From positions 71,353-135,352 of the forward strand of contig DKUU01000025.1 in the NCBI GenBank assembly GCA_002490835.1: DNA of 64,000 nt, written 5' to 3'. The notes below the pieces were generated by a model. The model was given only the letters and a program-made list of their open reading frames with translations. It ran no database searches and was not told where the DNA came from. The stretch is from Lachnospiraceae bacterium UBA7196 (GTDB lineage Bacteria > Bacillota > Clostridia > Lachnospirales > Lachnospiraceae). A program made the translations under genes and the position numbers. Shown in pieces: positions 16,874-25,590 of the stretch (its first letter is position 1; every line of letters starts with the position of its first letter).

Positions 16874-18304
16874 TCATCCCTTCAACTTCGCGTCCGCATC
16901 CAGTGAAAAGCCGAAATACCGCACCGCGTTCCGGTAAGAAATATCCCGGATCAAAGCTTCCAGCGATTCCTTGTCATCCGGATACTCTCCGTTTTCCACC
17001 CAGCCGCCGATCAGATTACAGAGGATACGGCGGAAATATTCATGCCGGGTATAAGATAAGAAGCTGCGAGAATCCGTGAGCATGCCAAGGAAATTCCCCA
17101 GAAGCCCCAGATTTGCCAGCGATACCATCTGATCGATCATGCCCTGCTTATTATCATTAAACCACCATGCGCTTCCCTGCTGCACTTTTCCGATCGCATC
17201 CGCGCTCTGGAAACAGCCGATAATGGTGCCGATCGCCGCATTGTCATTCGGATTCAAACTATATACAATGGTTTTCGGAAGCTGATCCGGCTCCGCCAAC
17301 GCATTCAGGAAATCGGCAAGCTGCGCCGAAGGCGCATAATTATTGATACAGTCCACGCCAGTGTCAGGCCCAAGGCGCTTATAGATCAATTGGTTATTAT
17401 CCCTTTTTGCGCCGTAGTGGAGCTGCATCACCCAGTTTTTCTCATGATAAAGCCTGCCCATTGCCAGCATAAAGGCCGTCTTAAACTGTAATTCTTCCTC
17501 ACGCTCTATTATACCGCCCTTTAAGCGCTTTGCAAAGACCGCCTCAGCTTCTTCTTTGGAAGCGGGCGCATAGATCACATACTCCAGTCCGTGATCGGAC
17601 ACGCTGCACCCGTGCGCCGCAAAATATTCCATCCGCACCTTCAACGCTTCCACCAGCTTCGCAAAGCTGTCGATCTTCACGCCGCTTACTTCCGAAAGCT
17701 TTGCGATATAATCCAAATAATCCGGCTTCTCCAGATTCATCGCCTTATCGGGTCTCCATGCCGGCAGCACCTGTACCTCAAAACTGTCGTCGGCCGCCAA
17801 CTTTTCATGCCATTCCAAGGTATCCACCGGATCGTCCGTCGTGCAGATCAAAGTGACACCCGATCTGCGGATGATATTTCTTACACTCATGTCATCTTTT
17901 TGCAATGCTTCATTGCAGAGATTCCAGACTTCTTCCGCCGTCCTGCCGTTTAATGCGCCGTGATACCCGAAATACCGCTGCAGTTCCAGATGACTCCAGT
18001 GATACAGCGGGTTGCCGATCGCTTTTTCCAGCGTTTCCGCCCATTTCTGGAATTTCTCGCGGTCCGGCGCATCTCCCGTGATATACTTTTCTTCCACGCC
18101 GTTCGAGCGCATCTGCCGCCATTTATAGTGGTCGCCGCCCAGCCATACCTGCGTGATATTCTCAAACTTGCGGTCTTCGGCGATCTCCCGCGGGTTGATG
18201 TGGCAGTGGTAATCCAGAATCGGCGTTACCTCGGCGTAATCGTGGAAAAGCCGTCTGGCTGTTTCCGTCTCCAGTAAAAAATCTTTGTCCATAAATGCTT
18301 TCAT
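16874..18304 (-). CDS. uxaC: Uronate isomerase
   Basis: 476 residues. Isomerises glucuronate to fructuronate and galacturonate to tagaturonate, so it feeds both branches. Typical marks are DYHCHINP (metal His-x-His), WLGGDHYKWRQMR, ICTTDDP, QLHYGAKRDNN and LTDSRSFLSYTRHEYFRR. AAAGGAG before ATG 18304, 23 bases after kdgF. Confidence 0.97.
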   Translation of the reverse strand: MKAFMDKDFLLETETARRLFHDYAEVTPILDYHCHINPREIAEDRKFENITQVWLGGDHYKWRQMRSNGVEEKYITGDAPDREKFQKWAETLEKAIGNPLYHWSHLELQRYFGYHGALNGRTAEEVWNLCNEALQKDDMSVRNIIRRSGVTLICTTDDPVDTLEWHEKLAADDSFEVQVLPAWRPDKAMNLEKPDYLDYIAKLSEVSGVKIDSFAKLVEALKVRMEYFAAHGCSVSDHGLEYVIYAPASKEEAEAVFAKRLKGGIIEREEELQFKTAFMLAMGRLYHEKNWVMQLHYGAKRDNNQLIYKRLGPDTGVDCINNYAPSAQLADFLNALAEPDQLPKTIVYSLNPNDNAAIGTIIGCFQSADAIGKVQQGSAWWFNDNKQGMIDQMVSLANLGLLGNFLGMLTDSRSFLSYTRHEYFRRILCNLIGGWVENGEYPDDKESLEALIRDISYRNAVRYFGFSLDADAKLKG

Positions 18305-18327
18305 ATTTGTTCTGTTCTCCTTTCTTT

Positions 18328-18669
18328 TTATACGAAGTCCTCCCGCATGGGCGTGAAAATGTCCAGCAGGATCCCTTCTTTCAGGCAGACGCAGCCATGC
18401 TCCACCTCGTCTTTCTTTAACATGCTGTCCCCCGGATTGACGATCCTTTTTTCTCCGTCGATCGTAAATTCAAACTGTCCTTTCACCACATAGGTGATCT
18501 GTGTGTGGGGATGATGGTGCAGCGCCCCCACCGCCCCTTTTGCAAAGTGATTTTCCACGATCATCAGCTCATCCGTGTAGGAAAGGATCTTGCGCTTAAC
18601 CCCCGCCGAGGCTTCCTCAAGATCGATCTCCCCGTTTGCGTTCCAGACACGATTTTTCTCCGTTCTCAT
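18328..18669 (-). CDS. kdgF: KdgF-type cupin (unsaturated uronate linearisation)
   Basis: 113-residue single cupin. Start ATG 18669 overlaps the MFS stop (ATGA) and has a GGAGAAGGGAAGG box; longer in-frame upstream codons run through the MFS gene. Metal ligands are HHHPHTQ (His, His, Gln) and VEHGC (His). The C-terminal DIFTPMREDF keeps the Asp-x-Phe-x3-Arg triad described for KdgF, which opens the ring of 4,5-unsaturated galacturonate/mannuronate released by lyases. This places unsaturated uronates among the substrates, upstream of DhuI. Generic cupin remains possible, but motifs and context agree. Confidence 0.85.
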   Translation of the reverse strand: MRTEKNRVWNANGEIDLEEASAGVKRKILSYTDELMIVENHFAKGAVGALHHHPHTQITYVVKGQFEFTIDGEKRIVNPGDSMLKKDEVEHGCVCLKEGILLDIFTPMREDFV

Positions 18670-19844
18670 GCTGCCTTCCCTTCTCCTTTCTCTTTTTCCC
18701 GTTCCCGCCGCACATACCCGCACAGCGCCATGATCAGCGCCATATCAAGCAAAACAACGACGACCACCGAACTCATGCCATAGGCGATCCCCGCCTGTTG
18801 CGCGATCCGTCCTATGACAGACGGCATCAGGATGGAGCCCATGCTTGCTATCGTTAAAATAAAGCTCCACGCCATCGCATATTTTTGGATCAAAGCGCCG
18901 CAGAAAGAAACCGTCGTCGGATAGATTCCCGCCATGCTGTAGCCAAACCCCATGATACCGATAACGATCAGCGCCGTATTTTTACTAAGCAGCAGCCAGA
19001 AAAAGAACGCCACGATGCCAATTCCCATCACCGGCAGCAGCCGCTCCTTTTGGACCCGCTCCGAGGCCCACGCCGTACTCAACCGCCCCGCGAGCATCAT
19101 GGTCCACAGCACGCTCGCCATCAGCTGCGATAAGGCGTCGCTCAAAAGCCCCGTATCGACAAAATAAGTGATCAGCCAGCCGATGACCCCCTGCTCCGCG
19201 CATAAATAAAAGAACAACGTGGCAGTACACAAATAAAACAGCGGTTCTTTAAAAAACCCAAAATTACCGCTTTTCTTCTCCTTTTTCACGGATTCCTGCG
19301 CGTCCACGGGTATCAGAAAATACAGCATCCAGCTCAAAACGCCCATCGCCGCCATAAAATAGCAGGCATAGATCCAGCGGAACGCGTCCGTCCTCGTCAA
19401 AAGCGTCAAAAGTATAGGGAACAAAAACGCGCCGATCGAAAACATTGCGTGCAGGCCGTTTAGGAAACCGGCCTTTCCCGGCGCCAGACTGTTGATCTCG
19501 GTATTGCCGAAGTTGCTCGATGCGCCCCTTGCCAATCCCGTCAGCAGAAAAGCCGCCGCCAGCGCTATCTGTGAATTTCCTCCCAAAATCAAAAGATAAG
19601 AAAGCGCGTAGCACGCGTTAAATATGAGAATGCTCTTTTTGCGCCCAATCACCGCAGCCGCCGCTCCCGCCGCAAAGCCGGAAATCAGGTTCCCCACGGA
19701 ATGCAGGCTCACAAGCAGACCGGCAAACACATAATCCAGATTTCTCGCTTCCCTGATAAAGGGCAGCAGCGAACCGATGGACAGTGCCAAAAACCCATTT
19801 AACATAAAGGCAAGATAAGTATAACATAATCGTTTTTTTCTCAT
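18666..19844 (-). CDS. MFS sugar/uronate transporter
   Basis: 392 residues with 12 predicted membrane helices and a basic central loop (VKKEKKSG) between helices 6 and 7. Loop 2-3 keeps the MFS-type GRKKS. Weak kinship to the FucP-type sugar symporters (LPFIREARN, GLARGASSNFGNTEIN). It is embedded between an anchored DctP gene and kdgF with 3-base and 4-base junctions, so it is probably a uronate or oligo-uronate importer. This is a second uptake route besides the TRAP system. Confidence 0.85.
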   Translation of the reverse strand: MRKKRLCYTYLAFMLNGFLALSIGSLLPFIREARNLDYVFAGLLVSLHSVGNLISGFAAGAAAAVIGRKKSILIFNACYALSYLLILGGNSQIALAAAFLLTGLARGASSNFGNTEINSLAPGKAGFLNGLHAMFSIGAFLFPILLTLLTRTDAFRWIYACYFMAAMGVLSWMLYFLIPVDAQESVKKEKKSGNFGFFKEPLFYLCTATLFFYLCAEQGVIGWLITYFVDTGLLSDALSQLMASVLWTMMLAGRLSTAWASERVQKERLLPVMGIGIVAFFFWLLLSKNTALIVIGIMGFGYSMAGIYPTTVSFCGALIQKYAMAWSFILTIASMGSILMPSVIGRIAQQAGIAYGMSSVVVVVLLDMALIMALCGYVRREREKEKGEGKAA

Positions 19845-19847
19845 AAA

Positions 19848-20858
19848 TTATTTTCCCATGATCTCTTCGATCACGTCTCCGTAGTCTTCGTAATACTGTT
19901 CATAGACCGGCGCCATTGCAGTGCGGAATTTCGCCAGTTCTTCATCGGTCAGCCGAATCTCCTGCACGTTGTTTGCCAACGCATTCTCCCGCGCCTGCTC
20001 CTCATGTTCCGTCCAAAGCTGCCTCTCATAGAGGGCAGACTCCCTCGCGCATTCCGTTATGATCCGGCGGTCCTCCCCAGACAGCTGCTCCCACGTATGC
20101 ACCGAGCAGATCTGCATTTCCGGTATCCGGATATGCTCATCCACCGTAAAATATTTCGCCACCTCATAATGTCTCATGGTCTCATAGGAAGACCAGTTAT
20201 TTTCCGCCCCGTCCACCTGCTTGCGCTCCAGCGCCTCATAGACCCTGTCATAGGGCATCTGTACCGGCTGTGCGTCCAAGGCGGTGATCATATCGGACAT
20301 CATTTCCGCTTCCTGCACCCGGATGCGCAGGCCCTTCATATCTTCCAGCTTTTCGACCGGCGTCGCGCAGTAAATATTCCTTGCGCCGGCGTCATACCAC
20401 GAAAGCCCTACCAGACCGTATTCGCAGGGATACTCCAAAAAACGCTCCCCGATCTCCCCGTCAAGCACCCGCCACATATGTGCGGAATCATCATACAGAT
20501 AGGGAAGCTGCAGTACCGACATCTCCTGCACATAATCGGAAATCTGCGCGATGGATATCCTCGCGAAATCGATCCCGCCGTAGCGCATCTGTTTGATTAC
20601 TTCGGATTCCGATCCCATCACGCCTTCCGCATAGACCCGAATCCGGATGCGCCCCTGCGTGCGCTCTTCCACCAGTGCGGCAAACCGCTCCGCCCCCAGC
20701 GTGGTCGGATAATCCTCTGTCTGGTTTTCCGCATAGGTAAAGACGTATTCCGGCTCTGCTTCCTTGCTCCCGCTCACCAGATAAACGACGGCTCCCAAAA
20801 CGATGACCAAGACCGCCGCGGCCCCTGCCCAGATTTTAATCTGCTTTCCTTTCTCCAT
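19848..20858 (-). CDS. TRAP-type solute-binding protein, membrane anchored (possible co-sensor)
   Basis: 336 residues, DctP family. The fold markers are TLGAERFAALVEERTQGRIRIRVY, the FARISIAQISDY segment, GLRIRVQEAEMM (Arg that binds the carboxylate) and QMPYDRVYEALERKQVDGAENN. Unlike the DctP at 25591 it has no lipobox: residues 8-30 form a hydrophobic helix without a Cys, so it probably stays tethered. It lies 17 bases after the YesN-like regulator gene and far from dctQM, which suits a ligand-presenting partner of the YesM kinase. A second binding protein for the same TRAP permease is the alternative. Confidence 0.85.
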   Translation of the reverse strand: MEKGKQIKIWAGAAAVLVIVLGAVVYLVSGSKEAEPEYVFTYAENQTEDYPTTLGAERFAALVEERTQGRIRIRVYAEGVMGSESEVIKQMRYGGIDFARISIAQISDYVQEMSVLQLPYLYDDSAHMWRVLDGEIGERFLEYPCEYGLVGLSWYDAGARNIYCATPVEKLEDMKGLRIRVQEAEMMSDMITALDAQPVQMPYDRVYEALERKQVDGAENNWSSYETMRHYEVAKYFTVDEHIRIPEMQICSVHTWEQLSGEDRRIITECARESALYERQLWTEHEEQARENALANNVQEIRLTDEELAKFRTAMAPVYEQYYEDYGDVIEEIMGK

Positions 20859-20874
20859 TCCGGCACCTCAATTT

Positions 20875-21660
20875 TTATACGGACAGCTGCATCGCCCTGT
20901 ACTCACTCGGCGTAAAACCGGTAATGCGCTTGAAAACCTTGGTAAAATACCCCGAATCGCGGTAGCCTACCCTCCTGCTGACATCCCTGACGTTGATCGT
21001 GATATCCGCTAATAATTCCTTCGCCTTTTCCACCCTTAGTTCCGACAAATACATGATAAAATTTTTGTCAAAATTATTCTTAAAAAACTTACAGAAATAA
21101 ACTTCCGAATAATGCAGCGCCGCCGCCGCATCCTGTAAACAGATATCTTCCATATAATGCGTTTCTATATACTGCCGCACGCGCTCTATCTGCAGCTGGT
21201 TCTTTAACTGCTCCTGCTTCTCCCCAGCCGTGTCCGCGCCGTTGTCGGCCAAATATTCCCTATTCTCATCCTCCCGCTGCGCCAGATGGATCGCTTCGTC
21301 GATCACGGCGATCAATTCATCCTTCGACCATGGTTTCAGCAGATAGTCAAGGGCATGCACCTTGATCGCCCTCTTTGCAAAATCAAACTCATCGTAAGCC
21401 GTCAGAAAGATGATGCTGCAGTCCGGATCCTCTTCCCGTATCGTCTCCGCCGCTTCCAGTCCGTCAATGCCCGGCATGGAAATATCCATCAGCACGACCT
21501 GACAAGGAGACTGGCGGACGATCTCGACCGCCTCTCTTCCGTTGACCGCTTGAGTCAATTCTATCTCGTCCCCAAAATGATTCTGTATCATTTTACTGAC
21601 TACCATTCTTTCGATCGGCTCATCATCCGCGATCAATATCCGAAAACGATTCTCCCTCAA
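20875..21660 (-). CDS. YesN-type response regulator with AraC DNA-binding domain
   Basis: 261 residues. Receiver domain (5-120) with ADDEP, phospho-acceptor Asp59 in VVLMDISMPG, and LLKPWSKDEL. Two AraC helix-turn-helix motifs occupy ~165-258 (DICLQDAAAALHYSEVYFCKFFK; VSRRVGYRDSGYFTKVFKR). It starts with TTG at 21660, overlapping the kinase stop (TTGA), with AGGGG 7 bases upstream. Very probably activates the uronate transport and catabolic genes around it when the kinase senses substrate. Confidence 0.93.
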   Translation of the reverse strand: MRENRFRILIADDEPIERMVVSKMIQNHFGDEIELTQAVNGREAVEIVRQSPCQVVLMDISMPGIDGLEAAETIREEDPDCSIIFLTAYDEFDFAKRAIKVHALDYLLKPWSKDELIAVIDEAIHLAQREDENREYLADNGADTAGEKQEQLKNQLQIERVRQYIETHYMEDICLQDAAAALHYSEVYFCKFFKNNFDKNFIMYLSELRVEKAKELLADITINVRDVSRRVGYRDSGYFTKVFKRITGFTPSEYRAMQLSV

Positions 21661-23147
21661 AATGATCCCCTCTCATCCGGTATCGTAATACTGATCACCG
21701 TACCGACACCTGCTTTGCTGTGTATCCGGATGCCGCCTCTGTCATACATCGCATGCAGGCGTTTGTTGATATTAAACAAGCCGATACTCGTCTGACCCGT
21801 TTCCTCTTCCTGCAGCTGCCTTCTTAAATCGATCAGCTTCTGCCGTTCCATTCCCATACCGTCGTCGGCTATCGTCATGCGGATCATACCGCCCCGCTCC
21901 CTAATCCGGATCAGGATATGCCCGCCCTCCTCTTTGGAGATCAATCCATGTATGATCGCATTCTCCACAAGCGGCTGGAACGTAAACGTCGGGATCATGA
22001 CCGCCTCGGCATCTGTCTGGCAGTCTATCCTATATTCTATTCTACTTCCAAACCGCATTTTCTGCAAAAACATATAATCGCTGACTACTTTCAATTCCCG
22101 CGCCAACGGCACTTTTTCTTCCGGCGTCTTCAGATTATACCGGAACAGGGAACTGAGCGCCTTTGTCATCTCCTCTGTTGTCTGCGCGCCTTCCAGATTG
22201 GCCATGCCGCTGATCACATTGAGGGTATTAAACAAAAAATGCGGACGGATCTGGCTCTTTAACAGCTCCAGTTCCATCGCGTCAAGACGGCCGGCGATCT
22301 CAAGCTTTTCCAGTTCTTCCGCATGGTATAAGTCAAGCGCCCGCCGTTTTTCCTCCAAAGCCATGATATACTGTCCGGTGGCATATTTCATCTTATTGAA
22401 GGCGTTCACCAGCTCTCCCAGCTCGTCCTCATTGCGCACCTTAATATCTTCGATAAAAAAATCATTGCCCGCAATCTTACGGGATGCCTCCGCCAATTCC
22501 ATGACCGGCGTCACGATTGAGCGGTTCATCAGATCTGATATTTTCCGGATGCAGAAGAAAAACAGCAGCTCGATCACAATGATCACCGCAGGAATGATAA
22601 TGATGATCCGTACTCTCGCGCTGTATACGCTCACGCCGTCTTCCAGCGTATCCCGCATCAGTTGTTTGCCGTAGCTTTGCAGATAATTCTGGATATCATA
22701 TACCTCGTACAGCGCGCTGATATAGTCCGGCGTATTCCCCGCCGCGTCAAGTACCGCGTCTCTCTTTTCGCAGTACACCTGATACATATTTAAGACCGAC
22801 CATGTCCTTGCATACCGGCCTTCTGCCATCTCCCCGTATGTAAAAGGCAGCTGCGAGACGACACGCTTTGTATCTTCCATAGCCGCCATCAACTGTCTAA
22901 AGGTATTCTCGTCTCTTCGCTTACTATACTGCTCAAACGCCGAAGCCTCTGTTTCCAGACACTGCACAAAATCGCTGGCGACCGAATTACTCTGCAAAAT
23001 AGAAGAAAAATCCAGCAGGGAAGATTTGATTGCCCAGATAGCTAAAAAAATAGACAACAGGATGACGAAAAATACAACATTGGTAAACAGCTTCAGTTTC
23101 CGCTTTATCTTTAGAGACTGCCAGATTTTTCCCAAACGCTGTTTCAT
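21657..23147 (-). CDS. YesM-type sensor histidine kinase
   Basis: 496 residues. First membrane helix ~20-42, extracytoplasmic region ~43-172 rich in helices, second helix ~173-197, HAMP ~200-255 with a coiled coil after it. The His_kinase domain has LLKSQIRPHFLFNTLN (phospho-His) and the ATPase has PLVENAIIHG, DDGMGM and SIGLFNINKRL. Overlaps the regulator start. The extracellular part is not a known sugar-binding fold, which supports a partner binding protein (19848-20858) supplying ligand recognition. Confidence 0.93.
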   Translation of the reverse strand: MKQRLGKIWQSLKIKRKLKLFTNVVFFVILLSIFLAIWAIKSSLLDFSSILQSNSVASDFVQCLETEASAFEQYSKRRDENTFRQLMAAMEDTKRVVSQLPFTYGEMAEGRYARTWSVLNMYQVYCEKRDAVLDAAGNTPDYISALYEVYDIQNYLQSYGKQLMRDTLEDGVSVYSARVRIIIIIPAVIIVIELLFFFCIRKISDLMNRSIVTPVMELAEASRKIAGNDFFIEDIKVRNEDELGELVNAFNKMKYATGQYIMALEEKRRALDLYHAEELEKLEIAGRLDAMELELLKSQIRPHFLFNTLNVISGMANLEGAQTTEEMTKALSSLFRYNLKTPEEKVPLARELKVVSDYMFLQKMRFGSRIEYRIDCQTDAEAVMIPTFTFQPLVENAIIHGLISKEEGGHILIRIRERGGMIRMTIADDGMGMERQKLIDLRRQLQEEETGQTSIGLFNINKRLHAMYDRGGIRIHSKAGVGTVISITIPDERGSF

Positions 23148-23175
23148 AAACTGTCACTCCTATTGCAACGACAGA

Positions 23176-23655
23176 CTATTTACGGGACGTATCGATTTTC
23201 GCCTTTACATCCTGATAAAACGTTTCCTTTTCGCTTCCCAGCACGCGGTTTGTCAGCATGTAGCCATGATTGGCATCCGTAAACACAATGAACATCCCCG
23301 CTTCCCTGACAATGTTCCTTACCCGCTTCCACGGCACCAGTTCATACTGCGCGCCAAGCGTGACGTGGATGCCGTCCTCTTGAAACGTAAGCTCCGTCCC
23401 CTGCGGACTGACAGCCGCCTGTGTCTTGGCTTTCAGATAAACGCCAAGCGGCTGTATCACCGGAATGATCAGGCACGCCATAAACAGCAGTGCCTGAACA
23501 AAATCACCGGCCTGATCCCAAAACCGATAGGATAATAAAATTACGGAAACCCCAAAAACGATATTACACACACCTACCGGAGAATGGTAGGTGCGGTACA
23601 TGGACAGCCGCCATAAGTCGGCTGCCCTTATGTAACACTTGTACTGATAATACAT
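23176..23655 (-). CDS. YcxB-like membrane protein of unknown function
   Basis: 159 residues. Two adjacent hydrophobic helices (~30-70) follow a short N terminus, then a soluble tail with the YcxB-type pattern of a strand reading LTFQEDGIHVTLG followed by YELVPWKRVRNIVREAG and IVFTDAN. Such proteins are widespread in Firmicutes with no known job. It sits between dctM (26 bases) and the kinase gene (29 bases), so is co-transcribed with the transporter and sensor. Confidence 0.75.
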   Translation of the reverse strand: MYYQYKCYIRAADLWRLSMYRTYHSPVGVCNIVFGVSVILLSYRFWDQAGDFVQALLFMACLIIPVIQPLGVYLKAKTQAAVSPQGTELTFQEDGIHVTLGAQYELVPWKRVRNIVREAGMFIVFTDANHGYMLTNRVLGSEKETFYQDVKAKIDTSRK

Positions 23656-23680
23656 GTCGGACCCTTTCCCGCGCTCCGGA

Positions 23681-24979
23681 TTACTTTCCTCCTAACAGAT
23701 TCGGAAGGAACATGCTGATCTCCGGAATAAATGTCAAAAGCAGCAGTACGATGATCATGCAAAGATAGAAGGGAAGCGTCGCCTTGACCACTCTTTCCAT
23801 CTTTACCTTGCCGACAGCGGAACCGATGAACAGCACAGCGCCGACCGGCGGCGTCAAAAGGCCGATACCGCAGTTTAATACGATCATGATACCGAACTGG
23901 ATCGGATTAATGCCGATAGCCGTTGCGATCGGCAACAGGATAGGAGTCGCGATCAGAATGATCGGCGCCATATCCATGATACATCCCAATACCAGCAGAA
24001 TAACGTTGAGCAGCAGCGCGATCAGGATCGGATTATTCGTCAGACCGATCACGGCATTCGCCGCCAGACTCGGCACATGGAGCATCGTCAGGCAGTAACC
24101 GAAGATACTGGACGTGGAGATAAGGATCAATACCACTGACAGCGTATTCACACAATCTTCCAAAACTCTCCATACACCCTTCCAGTCAAGCCCTTTATAG
24201 ATATACACGCTGACGATCAGACTGTAGATGACTGCGATCGCCGCTGATTCCGTCGCCGTGAACCACCCGAACACTACGCCAAACACCACAATGATGACTG
24301 CCGCCAGCGCCCAGAACGATGTCAAAAATTGTTTCCCCAGATTTTTCAGACTGAACTTTTCACCCTTAGGATAATTCCTGCGTTTCGATATGATATAGGA
24401 ACCGACCATAAGGGAGATCGCCAGCAGCGCGCCCGGAATATAACCGGCAAGGAACAGGCTTCCCACGGAAACGCCGCCTGCCGACATTGCGTAAATGACC
24501 ATGTTGTGACTGGGCGGAACCAGCAGCCCTTCGCAGGACGAAGTAATGGTGACCGCCGTCGAAAAATCGTCGTCATAGCCCTGATCCACCATCATCGGGA
24601 TGAGGATGGTCCCCAGAGACGCCGTATCCGCGGCTGCGGAACCCGAAATACCGCCGAAGAAATAGGACGCCACGATATTTACCATCGCCATACCGCCCGT
24701 CATCCAGCCGACGCAGGCATTGGCCAGCGCGATCAGTTTTTCCGAGATACCGCCTGTTCCCATCAGACAGCCCATCGTGATAAAGAAAGGGACCGCCATC
24801 AGGCTGAAGGAACTGATACCCTTGACCATCTGCTGACAGACCGTAGTCAGCGGCTTGCCCAGATACAGCAGACAGAGCATCGAAGAAAGCGCCACCGCAT
24901 AAGCGATCGGAAACCGCAGTAATATCATAATACCGAAACTGGCGAGCAGGATGATAATTGCCATTGTCTCTGTACTCAT
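23681..24979 (-). CDS. dctM: TRAP transporter large permease
   Basis: 432 residues, about 12 membrane helices, usual length for DctM. The family marks GGISGSAAADTASLGTILIPMM and PPSHNMVIYA (substrate/Na site region) are present. Works with DctQ and DctP to import organic acids, here most likely uronates, driven by Na+ or H+. Start overlaps the dctQ stop (ATGA) with GGAGGAGGGGG upstream. Confidence 0.95.
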   Translation of the reverse strand: MSTETMAIIILLASFGIMILLRFPIAYAVALSSMLCLLYLGKPLTTVCQQMVKGISSFSLMAVPFFITMGCLMGTGGISEKLIALANACVGWMTGGMAMVNIVASYFFGGISGSAAADTASLGTILIPMMVDQGYDDDFSTAVTITSSCEGLLVPPSHNMVIYAMSAGGVSVGSLFLAGYIPGALLAISLMVGSYIISKRRNYPKGEKFSLKNLGKQFLTSFWALAAVIIVVFGVVFGWFTATESAAIAVIYSLIVSVYIYKGLDWKGVWRVLEDCVNTLSVVLILISTSSIFGYCLTMLHVPSLAANAVIGLTNNPILIALLLNVILLVLGCIMDMAPIILIATPILLPIATAIGINPIQFGIMIVLNCGIGLLTPPVGAVLFIGSAVGKVKMERVVKATLPFYLCMIIVLLLLTFIPEISMFLPNLLGGK

Positions 24980-25503
24980 GCTTCCCCCTCCTCCTTTATA
25001 AAGATTGACCGCACATGCGAATACAAGGTCTCCAACTCAAAAACGACCATTGCAACGCCGGCTACCGGAACCGGAAAATACATCCAGAACCGGGACAGCC
25101 ACGGCATACTGACATAAGTTCCTTTTGCGCCGAGTCCTCTGGCATATTTCCATCCTACCGTGATCATTACGACCGCCAGTATCAGCACGCAGAAATCCGC
25201 GAGAATATCCAGAAAAAGAAGCACACCCTTTGGTATGTAACGATCTAATGCCGTCATGCGGATATGCGCTCTTCTGCGAATCGCCAGCGCCGCCGACAGA
25301 ACCGCCATATAGGACATACAGGTAAGCACGACCTCCTCGGACCATGCCGGATCCGGAATGAACGAGACATACCTGCCGATCACGCTCATTGTCGTGATCA
25401 GGATATCAATGATCAGCAGCAGTTTACACGCAAACAGCACGATCTTATAGGTAACGTCAAATGCCGGTTTTATCTTATCAATTTTCTCAAAAACCCCTGC
25501 CAT
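24976..25503 (-). CDS. dctQ: TRAP transporter small permease
   Basis: 175 residues with four membrane helices, the DctQ pattern (WSEEVVLTCMSYMAVLSAALAIRRRAHIRM between helices 2 and 3). AAGGAGGAGG before ATG 25503. Separated from dctP by an 87-base gap that holds a strong hairpin. Confidence 0.93.
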   Translation of the reverse strand: MAGVFEKIDKIKPAFDVTYKIVLFACKLLLIIDILITTMSVIGRYVSFIPDPAWSEEVVLTCMSYMAVLSAALAIRRRAHIRMTALDRYIPKGVLLFLDILADFCVLILAVVMITVGWKYARGLGAKGTYVSMPWLSRFWMYFPVPVAGVAMVVFELETLYSHVRSIFIKEEGEA

Positions 25504-25538
25504 GTAATACCTCCTCCTTAATGCAATGAAGAAAACGA

Positions 25539-25570
25539 AGAGCGCAAAGGCATTGCTGCCAATGCGCTCT
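25539..25570 (-). terminator. Intercistronic hairpin between dctP and dctQ
   Basis: An 8-base perfect stem (AGAGCGCA 25539-25546 / TGCGCTCT 25563-25570) with inner GGCA/TGCC pairing, followed on the minus strand by TCGTTTTC. It is placed to attenuate transcription or protect the 3' end of dctP mRNA so that the binding protein exceeds the permease. Confidence 0.7.
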
Positions 25571-25590
25571 GTTTTAAAACTGTAACGCCC

